Of a stretch of DNA of 6,675 nt, positions 1 to 5,637 are shown in pieces. The notes under the pieces were generated by a model. The model saw only the letters and a list, made by a program, of their open reading frames with translations, ran no database searches and had not been told where the DNA came from. A program made the position numbers and the translations under genes. This DNA is from Lachnospiraceae bacterium (GTDB lineage Bacteria > Bacillota > Clostridia > Lachnospirales > Lachnospiraceae): NCBI GenBank assembly GCA_900755865.1, contig CAAEHZ010000202.1:1-6675 (forward strand). The letters run 5' to 3'. Positions within the stretch are counted from its first letter, which is position 1. The number at the start of each line of letters is the position of its first letter.

Positions 1-303
1 CGGACAAACCGGGAAATGCAGTCCGGGGTCGCAGAAGGTGCTGCCTATGAACGGTTTGGCAGACGAACCGGTGTCCGGCAGTATATCCGTCTGAGCAGTT
101 TTCTTGTCCAGAATCTGAAACGGGGCAACAGAAATTTGCCGGAAAAATTACGGGAGGAAGCCTTTCAGGCAGGGGAAGAAAAGCTTCAGCAGGGAAAAAG
201 ACTGGGAGAAGAGGCGGGCACAAAGCTTCTGATTCCCATGGTCATGTTGCTGGCGGGTGTCATGTTGTTGATTATGATTCCGGTATTTTCCGGAATCGGT
301 TAA
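1..303 (+). CDS. TadC-like type II secretion system F family protein, C-terminal part (5' end outside window)
   Basis: The reading frame is open from base 1, so the gene begins upstream and only its last 100 residues are visible. They match the end of the type II secretion F domain of the Tad platform protein TadC: a cytoplasmic helical stretch with F-G-R-R-T-G, then 'LSSFLVQNLKRGN' and an E-E-A-G-T-K-L-L-I-P-M motif, followed by a C-terminal membrane helix at about residues 73-97 of the visible part. In the family this polytopic inner-membrane protein pairs with TadB and transmits the work of the CpaF/TadA ATPase to pilin polymerisation. The Flp pilin gene begins 52 bases later, as expected for a Tad operon. 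TadC rather than TadB is chosen because this is the last platform gene before the pilin; the missing N-terminus prevents a firm choice. Confidence 0.88.
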   Translation, partial: RTNREMQSGVAEGAAYERFGRRTGVRQYIRLSSFLVQNLKRGNRNLPEKLREEAFQAGEEKLQQGKRLGEEAGTKLLIPMVMLLAGVMLLIMIPVFSGIG

Positions 304-342
304 AGGTGAAAAGTGAAAATAAAAAACAAAGAAGTCAAAAAC

Positions 343-348
343 GGAGGT
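343..348 (+). promoter_or_regulatory. Ribosome binding site of the Flp1-like pilin gene
   Basis: GGAGGT lies seven bases before the ATG at 356. It fixes the start of the small pilin gene and argues against the overlapping frame starting at 313, which has no comparable site. Confidence 0.8.
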
Positions 349-355
349 AGAAAGT

Positions 356-535
356 ATGTCAAAGGAATTAAAGGGATATCAGGAATTTTTAAAGGAAGAG
401 GAAGGAATGGGTACAGTAGAGATTATTCTGATTATTCTGGTGCTGGTCGGACTGGTTGTTATTTTCAAAAATCAGATAACAAGAATTGTAAACAATATTT
501 TCAATAAAATTACTGCCCAGACAGGAAAAATTTAA
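356..535 (+). CDS. Flp1-like type IVb major pilin, 59 aa
   Basis: This is a 59-residue prepilin, probably the structural subunit of the pilus. A short charged leader ends in E-E-E-G17. It is followed by M18-G-T-V-E22 and a hydrophobic helix, 'IILIILVLVGLVVIF' (about residues 23-37). Cleavage after Gly17 puts Glu22 at +5, the hallmark of class III (type IVb) prepilins cut by A24 peptidases, and leaves a mature protein of 42 residues. The mature tail is basic and short, as in clostridial Flp1-like pilins. A GGAGGT site sits seven bases upstream. The stop codon overlaps the AAGGAG site of the next gene (534-539), so the two are probably translated together. The gene is shorter than 60 codons and easily missed; frames on both strands overlap it, but none has pilin-like composition. 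The role as major rather than minor pilin is inferred from size and position. Confidence 0.9.
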   Translation: MSKELKGYQEFLKEEEGMGTVEIILIILVLVGLVVIFKNQITRIVNNIFNKITAQTGKI

Positions 536-544
536 GGAGTCTGA

Positions 545-1981
545 ATGAAAAGAAAGGCTGATAAAAGAGTAGAGAATGCCTATCTGACGGTGTATCTTAC
601 ACTTTTTCTGACAGTGCTGCTGACGCTTTTTCTGGTTTTGCTCAAAGGGGCAAGAGGCAGCGGAGCGGCACTGGAAGCTGCCTGTGCGACAGATATCGGG
701 GTACAGAACATTCTGGCGGAGTATCATCAGGAATTACTTCATCAATACAATTTATTTGCCATAGATTCCTCGTATGGAACCTCTGAATGTACAAAGAAAA
801 ATGTGGAAGTCAGGCTGCGTCAATACATAGAAGGAAATCTGGAACTTTCCGGCAGAGATTTTCTGGCTCTGCGGGTGAGTGGAGCAGAAGTGACAGGAGT
901 GTCAGTGCTGACGGATGAAACGGGAGCGGTTTTCAGAAAGAGGGCAATAGAAGCAGTTTGGGATGATGTGGGAATAGAGTTATTTTATCAGCTTCAGGGC
1001 TGGGTAGATACTGTGGAAATAAACGGACTGGAAAGCGCGCAGACGGAAAACGAAAAGGAAGCGTTGGACAGGGAAATAGAAGAATACACTCCGGAAGAGG
1101 ATACAACGGAAAAAAAGGATAAAAACCAGACTGCGGAAAAAATAGAAAATCCCACGGATACCCTGAATGAAATGCGGAAAAAGGGGATTTTGAAGCTGGT
1201 TCTTACAGAGAGCCAGACCTTGTCCGGAAAGAGCTTTTCCAAAGAAGGAAGTATCGGAGAAAGACTGAAACAGGGAAAAGTAACCCGTGGGAATCTGGAC
1301 ACAGATGCAGCGGATGGGTTGATAGAGAAATTTTTCTTTCAGGAATATCTGCTGCGGTATATGGGACGCTGGGGGCAGGAAAAGGAAGCAGGCGGGCTTT
1401 CCTATCAGTTGGAATACATACTGGCAGGGAAGGAAACAGACAGGGAAAATCTGGAAAAAGTTGCATTACGGTTATGCGTCCTGCGGGAAGCGGCAAATGT
1501 TGCCTACTTATACACGGATGTGGAAAAAAGTCAGGAGGCGGAAGCACTGGCAACTACCATCTGTTCTCTTTGTCTGGTGCCGGAACTGACACCTGTACTA
1601 CATTCAACGATTATTTTGGGCTGGGCATATGCGGAAAGTCTGTGCGATATCAGAACCTTGTTTGAGGGAGGAAAAGTGCCTCTTTTGAAGGATGCAGATA
1701 GCTGGCAGCTTGGATTGGGGGAAGCTCTTGCCGGCGGAATTTCCGGAAAAAAGAACGAAAAGGGGCTTTCCTATGAGGACTATTTGAGAGTTTTTCTGTT
1801 CCTGTCTGATATGGGTACCATGACAGTACGGGCAATGGATATGGTAGAAACGGATATACGTCGGACTACCGGAAATGGGAATTTCAGGCTGGACGGATGC
1901 TATGACAAAATCCAGACAAAGGTAAATGTGACAGGCTCCTTCGGAGAAAACTTTGAACTGATTCGGGAAAAGGAATATTAG
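545..1981 (+). CDS. DUF5702 domain-containing, membrane-anchored Tad-locus protein, 478 aa
   Basis: A short basic N-terminus (MKRKADKR) leads into 'ENAYLTVYLTLFLTVLLTLF', with one membrane helix at about residues 13-34. The rest, about 440 residues, is presumably outside the membrane. The segment after the helix (G-A-R..., C47-A-T-D-I-G, A-E-Y-H, L-F-A-I-D-S-S-Y-G) and the C-terminal Y-E-D-Y-L-R-V-F-L-F-L with M-D-M-V-E-T-D-I match what I recognise as DUF5702, a family found in clostridial Tad clusters. Its biochemical function is unknown; placement between pilin and TadE suggests a large pseudopilin or assembly factor. A charged, low-complexity linker (about residues 162-212) divides the domain. 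The N-terminus aligns with the pseudopilin at 3368, both having E-N-A-Y-L-T at residues 10-15, but it has Tyr instead of Glu at +5, so processing by the prepilin peptidase is uncertain. AAGGAG lies five bases before the ATG. Confidence 0.85.
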   Translation: MKRKADKRVENAYLTVYLTLFLTVLLTLFLVLLKGARGSGAALEAACATDIGVQNILAEYHQELLHQYNLFAIDSSYGTSECTKKNVEVRLRQYIEGNLELSGRDFLALRVSGAEVTGVSVLTDETGAVFRKRAIEAVWDDVGIELFYQLQGWVDTVEINGLESAQTENEKEALDREIEEYTPEEDTTEKKDKNQTAEKIENPTDTLNEMRKKGILKLVLTESQTLSGKSFSKEGSIGERLKQGKVTRGNLDTDAADGLIEKFFFQEYLLRYMGRWGQEKEAGGLSYQLEYILAGKETDRENLEKVALRLCVLREAANVAYLYTDVEKSQEAEALATTICSLCLVPELTPVLHSTIILGWAYAESLCDIRTLFEGGKVPLLKDADSWQLGLGEALAGGISGKKNEKGLSYEDYLRVFLFLSDMGTMTVRAMDMVETDIRRTTGNGNFRLDGCYDKIQTKVNVTGSFGENFELIREKEY

Positions 1982-1997
1982 GAAAAACAGCGGGAAA

Positions 1998-2003
1998 GGA
2001 GGG
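1998..2003 (+). promoter_or_regulatory. Ribosome binding site selecting the GTG start at 2012
   Basis: GGAGGG is eight bases before GTG 2012. An ATG at 2005 lies nearer but in another frame, which stops after 28 codons. The GTG is therefore the better start for the TadE-like gene. Confidence 0.7.
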
Positions 2004-2011
2004 AATGTACG

Positions 2012-2917
2012 GTGGCAGACCGATTATGGAAAAGCGAAAAGAAAAAGCAAAAGAAAAAACGAAATCCTTCTCCGACACTAAAAAGGGTTGAAACTGGTGC
2101 TGCCCAAAATCAGAATAATACCGTAACCGGTCTGCCACTGTATATTCTCTTCGGGAAGAAAGCAGAGGGCTCCATGACGCTGGAGGCAGCAGTCGTTCTT
2201 CCACTGTTCCTATTCTTTGTTTTGACACTGGGCGGCTTTACGGAAATGATTCGGCTGCATGGAAATATCCAGTTTGCTGTCTGGAATACGGGGCGGGAAG
2301 TGGCACTGTATGAATATGCGGTGGAGGACAATTGGAATACAAATGTAGTTTCCATGATTTCCTCTCTTTATCTGAAAAACAGAATTGTGGAACAACTGGG
2401 GGAGGAATATCTGGAAAATTCACCTATAGCGGGAGGAAAAGCGGGCATATATGTGGCGGCGGTCAAAAAGAATGAAATGCTGGAGATTACGGTCTGGTAT
2501 CAGGTAAAACCTGCCGGACTGGCGGATACTTTTGGAAAAATAAGGATGAAAAACGTCTGCAGAATCCGGTTGTGGACAGGATATGCTGTTTCAGCGGATG
2601 AACTTCCTGCGGAAATTGTTTATGTAACGGACACAGGAACGGTTTATCACCGGGAGAGGGACTGTACTCATCTGACACTGGCAATAGAGGAAATAAGCGC
2701 CGGGGAAAAGGCATCCTGCACGAATCGGTGGGGAAGAAAATATGCGGCGTGTGAAAAATGTGTAAGAGGAAAAGAACCGGATACGGTATTGATTACAAGG
2801 GAAGGAATCTGCTTTCATTACAGCAGAACCTGTGCGGGTTTAAAAAGAACGGTCTGTGCCATGGAGTACGAGGAGGCAGTAAAGAAATATCGGGAATGCA
2901 GCAGATGCGGAAAGTAA
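2012..2917 (+). CDS. TadE-like pseudopilin with C-terminal duplicated Cys/His motif, 301 aa
   Basis: A long, Lys-rich leader (residues 1-53) ends in A-E-G53. It is followed by S-M-T-L-E58 and the hydrophobic helix 'AAVVLPLFLFFVLTLGGF' (about 59-76). This is the TadE signature; cleavage after Gly53 puts Glu58 at +5. Family members are minor pseudopilins matured by the Tad peptidase and needed for pilus assembly. The middle (about 80-190) is the expected extracytoplasmic TadE region. The C-terminus carries two degenerate copies of a V-x-x-T-x-x-G-x-x-x-H-x4-C...C-x2-C unit: His213, Cys218, Cys247, Cys250 and His269, Cys274, Cys296, Cys299. These resemble metal-site or disulfide-stabilised small domains. 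The tail makes the protein about twice the length of the second TadE-like protein here. GTG start with GGAGGG eight bases upstream. The pseudopilin call is firm; the role of the tail is unknown. Confidence 0.87.
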   Translation: MADRLWKSEKKKQKKKRNPSPTLKRVETGAAQNQNNTVTGLPLYILFGKKAEGSMTLEAAVVLPLFLFFVLTLGGFTEMIRLHGNIQFAVWNTGREVALYEYAVEDNWNTNVVSMISSLYLKNRIVEQLGEEYLENSPIAGGKAGIYVAAVKKNEMLEITVWYQVKPAGLADTFGKIRMKNVCRIRLWTGYAVSADELPAEIVYVTDTGTVYHRERDCTHLTLAIEEISAGEKASCTNRWGRKYAACEKCVRGKEPDTVLITREGICFHYSRTCAGLKRTVCAMEYEEAVKKYRECSRCGK

Positions 2918-2962
2918 GTCGGACGACAGGCAGTACTTCATTTAATAGAACTGCCGGGAGCA

Positions 2963-2967
2963 GGAGG
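2963..2967 (+). promoter_or_regulatory. Ribosome binding site for the A24 peptidase GTG start
   Basis: GGAGG sits five bases before GTG 2973. An in-frame ATG at 2982 is 14 bases from this site and has no better one. ATG 2971 reads only four codons. A GTG at 2975 is also well spaced, but its frame has none of the peptidase sequence. Confidence 0.6.
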
Positions 2968-2972
2968 TTTAT

Positions 2973-3410
2973 GTGTGGAGGATGATATGGAAGGCATTAT
3001 GGCTGTCGGGAATGGGAATAAGCGATGCGAAGGAAAAAAGAGTACCCGTATGGATGCTGGGAGCTGGTGCGGCGGGAACGGTTCTGGAAGTAATTATGGA
3101 AAGGGAATGGCAGTACTGGACAGACTGGAAAGGTTGTCTGGCGCTTGTCCCCGGAGTGCTTTTGCTGGGGGCGGCAATCTTGAAAAAAGCAGGATATGTG
3201 GATGGAATCGTATTGCTTTTGCTGGGCATAACAGAAAATGTGGAAAAAATGACAGGAATATTCTGGGGAAGCTTATTGCTGCTTTCCGTGTTTGGAGGGG
3301 GACTCCTCATCCTGCGGAGAGGAAGCTGGAGAACCAGACTGCCCTATCTGCCATTTCTGACAGTGACATGGATGATGGTACAGGGGCTTGGCGGGAAAAT
3401 GCCTATTTGA
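2973..3410 (+). CDS. Short A24 family (TadV/CpaA-type) prepilin peptidase, 145 aa
   Basis: This is a polytopic, hydrophobic protein with about five membrane segments (near residues 28-43, 54-70, 77-88, 96-112, 121-137). It resembles TadV/CpaA peptidases, which lack the N-terminal methylation domain of long PilD enzymes. The two catalytic aspartates of this class are visible: Asp18 in I-S-D-A-K-E-K-R-V-P and Asp77 in G74-Y-V-D77-G. It should cut the leaders of the neighbouring pilin and pseudopilins at the cytoplasmic face of the membrane. The C-terminal L-P-Y-L-P-F-L is also typical of the family. Two oddities: the second motif is G-Y-V-D where the family has GxGD, and the protein is short even for TadV. 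GTG start; ATG 2982 would remove three residues. Its last 43 bases overlap the next gene. Family assignment is good; catalytic competence is less certain. Confidence 0.83.
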   Translation: MWRMIWKALWLSGMGISDAKEKRVPVWMLGAGAAGTVLEVIMEREWQYWTDWKGCLALVPGVLLLGAAILKKAGYVDGIVLLLLGITENVEKMTGIFWGSLLLLSVFGGGLLILRRGSWRTRLPYLPFLTVTWMMVQGLGGKMPI

Positions 3411-3838
3411 CTTTGGAGGCGGCGCTTGTATTTCCGATTGTTCTGGCAGTACAGTTTCTGGCAATAGGGTTGTTATTTTTCCAGTATGACAGATGCATGC
3501 TCAACATGGATATGGCATATATGACAGTAGTCGGGTGTGAGGGGGAAGAGAGGCTTCAGGCAGTGACAGGTGCGTTGTACAGGGAAAAATATGTGTTGTG
3601 GAGCTGGGAACAGATAGATGCGGAAATGACAAAGGGAAAAGTAAGGATAGCGGCAATGGGAAAGCTGAAATATCCTTTTTGGATAGAAAATCAGTATCAA
3701 TGGGAAACAAAGGCAGCGGTTGTTTATGAGGGAAAACAACTGGAACCGGTATTTTTTATCAGACAATGCAGAAAAGCAATGGGACAGAAGGAGGAAAAGG
3801 ATGCTGCAAACGGAATATATCAGGAGTCTGAATTGTAA
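3368..3838 (+). CDS. Second TadE-like pseudopilin, about 156 aa
   Basis: Starting at ATG 3368, a 12-residue leader ends in R-E-N-A12. It is followed by Y-L-T-L-E17 and the helix 'AALVFPIVLAVQFLAIGLLF' (about 18-37). The T-L-E-A-A-x-V-x-P core matches TadE. Aligned on it, the predicted cleavage falls after Ala12 rather than Gly, with Glu17 at +5. The remaining 115 residues would be extracytoplasmic and carry few motifs. The start is inferred: the frame stays open back through the peptidase gene, and no clear ribosome site precedes 3368, so initiation probably depends on coupling to the peptidase (43-base overlap). The choice is supported by E-N-A-Y-L-T falling at residues 10-15, exactly as in the DUF5702 protein. 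The frame upstream of 3368 encodes a polar, implausible sequence and is taken as a shadow. Its end overlaps the FHA gene by 38 bases. Confidence 0.8.
   Translation: MDDGTGAWRENAYLTLEAALVFPIVLAVQFLAIGLLFFQYDRCMLNMDMAYMTVVGCEGEERLQAVTGALYREKYVLWSWEQIDAEMTKGKVRIAAMGKLKYPFWIENQYQWETKAAVVYEGKQLEPVFFIRQCRKAMGQKEEKDAANGIYQESEL
3788..3794 (+). promoter_or_regulatory. Ribosome binding site fixing the FHA gene start at 3801
   Basis: AAGGAGG is six bases before ATG 3801, inside the end of the preceding pseudopilin gene. It favours this start over TTG 3720, which has no such site and would add 27 residues unlike the family. Confidence 0.82.
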
Positions 3839-4889
3839 TTATGAAAGAATTTTGCTGGAAAATAAACCGGAAGAAAAAAGATATCAATATTGTATTTTGA
3901 ATCGTGGAGGAATCAAAAATCTTTTGCCCTGCAGTCTGCGCTATATCAATGGACTGGTATATTTGTATTATGATATTTCTTCCCGCCAGAATATTATGCA
4001 GTTATATGGTGGGAGGAGTATTTCGAGAAAATGGGTTCTGGATTTTGTGTGGGGAATACGACAGGTGGAGCAGGAACTGGAACGGTTTTTGCTGGATGTT
4101 AAAAATATCATATGGTATCCGGAGCAGATATTTCAGAGCATGGACAATAATGTATTTTCTTTTTTGTATCTTCCCTATTCCCAGGAACAGGAAAGCTTTA
4201 AGAGTATTCTGGAATTTTTAACGGAACACATTGATTATCAGGATGAAGGGCTGGTGGAATGTGTTTATCATATGTACGAGCAATATGAACGGATTGGAAC
4301 ACCCTATCTGCAAAAGCAGTTGTATGAGGATATCAGGGTGCTTGAGAGGGGAGAAGAAACAACGAAAGAGTTACCACAGAAGCCTGTTGAAAACAGGGAA
4401 TATATACCAGAGGAACCGGAGGACAGGGAAGAAGAGATTGTTACACCGAAAAAGGGAATATTGACATTTTTTGAGGGAAGGAAAAAGAAAAACAAAGAGA
4501 TTTATACTGCTCCGGAGGTAAAGGCGGTTGCAGAGAGCACACATTATGAAGAAGCTTACGGGGAAACGCTTTATGTGGAAACAGGAGAAACTGAGCAGGG
4601 AAAAATCCGGGGATTATATCTGCCGGATGGTACATTGCTGAAAAATCTCCAGGGGCAGGAAGCACTTATCGGTAAGAAAAAGGAAGAGGCAGATATTGTG
4701 CTGGAGGATGCTTCTGTCAGCAGAGTGCATGCGAAAATTACCAAAGAAAGGGAATATTATTATCTGGAAGATATGAATTCTACCAATGGAACCTTTAAAA
4801 ATGGGCTGAGATTACAACCCTATGAAAAAAGACGTCTGGAGGAAGGGGATGATATCCGATGCGGAAGGGTATTGTTTGTTTTCAGATAA
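3801..4889 (+). CDS. DUF6382 and FHA domain protein, 362 aa
   Basis: This is a soluble, two-domain protein. Residues 1 to about 180 resemble DUF6382, an uncharacterised N-terminal domain of clostridial FHA proteins, with L-L-P-C44-S-L-R and Y-L-Y-Y-D-I-S-S as recognisable parts. A charged linker (about 182-265) separates it from a C-terminal FHA domain (about 270-362). The FHA core is intact: I290-G-K292, A-D-I-V-L, S305-V-S-R308-V-H310 and N326-S-T-N-G-T331. FHA domains bind phospho-threonine peptides; Ser305, Arg308 and Asn329 occupy typical binding positions, while Lys292 replaces the usual Arg. No membrane helix is seen, so it should be cytoplasmic. Being last in the pilus operon, with a 38-base overlap, suggests it regulates or scaffolds the secretion machine; this is inference. 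No Ser/Thr kinase or phosphatase gene is in the window. Confidence 0.88.
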   Translation: MLQTEYIRSLNCNYERILLENKPEEKRYQYCILNRGGIKNLLPCSLRYINGLVYLYYDISSRQNIMQLYGGRSISRKWVLDFVWGIRQVEQELERFLLDVKNIIWYPEQIFQSMDNNVFSFLYLPYSQEQESFKSILEFLTEHIDYQDEGLVECVYHMYEQYERIGTPYLQKQLYEDIRVLERGEETTKELPQKPVENREYIPEEPEDREEEIVTPKKGILTFFEGRKKKNKEIYTAPEVKAVAESTHYEEAYGETLYVETGETEQGKIRGLYLPDGTLLKNLQGQEALIGKKKEEADIVLEDASVSRVHAKITKEREYYYLEDMNSTNGTFKNGLRLQPYEKRRLEEGDDIRCGRVLFVFR

Positions 4890-5037
4890 AAAACAGGGAA
4901 AGGGCAGGAAAATTGTCTTAAGCGGCTGACCGGGAGGAGAAACGGGGCTGATTAGAGGCGGGGTTATTGATTGAAAAGCGAAAATGACTATGCTATAATG
5001 GGCGTAAAAGAAAAGTGGACAGCTGCGAGGTATATCA
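4890..5037 (+). other. Intergenic region between pilus operon and rhomboid unit
   Basis: This 148-base gap separates the two transcription units. It contains one strong promoter (listed separately) and a purine-rich stretch. I see no GC-rich hairpin followed by a T-run after the FHA stop codon, so the way the pilus transcript ends is not visible; read-through or factor-dependent termination is possible. Confidence 0.6.
4971..4999 (+). promoter_or_regulatory. Sigma-A type promoter with extended -10
   Basis: TTGAAA (4971-4976) is separated by exactly 17 bases from a perfect TATAAT (4994-4999). The TATAAT is preceded by TGC (4991-4993), the TGn element of an extended -10. Transcription would start near 5006-5008, about 30 bases before the rhomboid TTG start. 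This marks the rhomboid and flavodoxin-SCP2 genes as a unit able to be expressed independently of the pilus operon. No operator-like repeat overlaps it. Confidence 0.85.
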
Positions 5038-5637
5038 TTGAAGCGTTTAAAACAGTTGCCGTTTGTCAGTGCCTTTCTGGTGCTGGCAAATGTAATTATC
5101 TATATTATATGTCTGCTGACCGGAGGCGAGTTTTATAATCAGGGGATTCTGGATTTGGTGGATGTGTTATATAGAAAGGAATATGGAAGAGTGCTGAGTG
5201 CCCTGTTCTTTCATGCGGATATAGGGCACCTTTTTAATAATATGCTGATTCTCTTTTTTCTGGGAGCAATGCTGGAAAGAGAAATAGGGCATATTGCTCT
5301 GGCTGTATTATATTTTCTGTCCGGAACAGGTGGCAATCTGCTGTCCTTATGGATGAAAGTACAGAATATGGATATGGCGGGTTCGCTGGGAGCGAGCGGG
5401 GCTATTTTCGGGTTGGACGGAGTATTGCTGGCACTGGTGTTTTTTGGAAACAGAAATATGGAAACAGTGACGCTGAAAAGAGTCCTTATTATGATAGCGC
5501 TATCTCTTTACAGCGGATTTACCGGTGGAAATATTGATAATGCAGCACATGTTGGCGGGTTGATTACAGGTTTTCTGGCAGGAAGCGTCTGGGGTGCGCT
5601 CCAGAAGAGAAAGGAATTCATAAAGAATGAACATTAA
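5038..5637 (+). CDS. Rhomboid family intramembrane serine protease, 199 aa
   Basis: This is a compact six-helix rhomboid protease of about the bacterial core size. Family landmarks are present in order: Y49-G-R-V-L-S-A-L-F-F-H59-A-D, then G-H64-L-F-N-N68-M in helix 2 (the oxyanion H-x3-N pair), G-A-S120-G with the nucleophilic serine in helix 4, and N-A-A-H171-V-G-G with the catalytic histidine in helix 6. It should cut transmembrane substrates within the membrane; the substrate cannot be read from the sequence. TTG is the start: GAGG (5027-5030) lies seven bases upstream, and the frame is closed by stops at 4996 and 5005. A strong promoter lies directly upstream. The 3' end overlaps the next gene by 11 bases, so the two are probably co-translated. 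All catalytic residues are intact, so this is likely an active protease rather than a pseudoprotease. Confidence 0.93.
   Translation: MKRLKQLPFVSAFLVLANVIIYIICLLTGGEFYNQGILDLVDVLYRKEYGRVLSALFFHADIGHLFNNMLILFFLGAMLEREIGHIALAVLYFLSGTGGNLLSLWMKVQNMDMAGSLGASGAIFGLDGVLLALVFFGNRNMETVTLKRVLIMIALSLYSGFTGGNIDNAAHVGGLITGFLAGSVWGALQKRKEFIKNEH

Noticed and set aside
313..507. Forward frame of 64 codons overlapping the pilin gene
   Set aside because: It is a Lys/Gly/Ser-rich sequence without family features or a ribosome site. The frame at 356 has a strong ribosome site and a clear prepilin signature.
389..727. Minus-strand frame of 112 codons over the pilin and DUF5702 start
   Set aside because: It is antisense to two well supported genes, has an odd Cys/Gln/His-rich composition and shows no recognisable domain.
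994..1553. Minus-strand frames of about 100-116 codons inside the DUF5702 gene
   Set aside because: They have Ser/Phe/Pro-rich composition typical of the antisense of a purine-rich gene, with no domain or ribosome site.
2929..2955. Inverted repeat GGCAGT...ACTGCC between the TadE and peptidase genes
   Set aside because: It has a six-base stem with a 15-base loop, no T-run and an unpaired A next to the stem. It is too weak to call a terminator or operator.
3396..3412. Programmed -1 frameshift joining peptidase and second TadE
   Set aside because: The GGGAAAA run near the peptidase end is not phased as a slippery heptamer in the peptidase frame, and no downstream hairpin or knot is evident. 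Simple overlap explains the layout.
3720..3800. Longer FHA protein starting at TTG 3720
   Set aside because: There is no ribosome site before it. AAGGAGG at 3788-3794 points to ATG 3801, and the added residues do not look like part of DUF6382.
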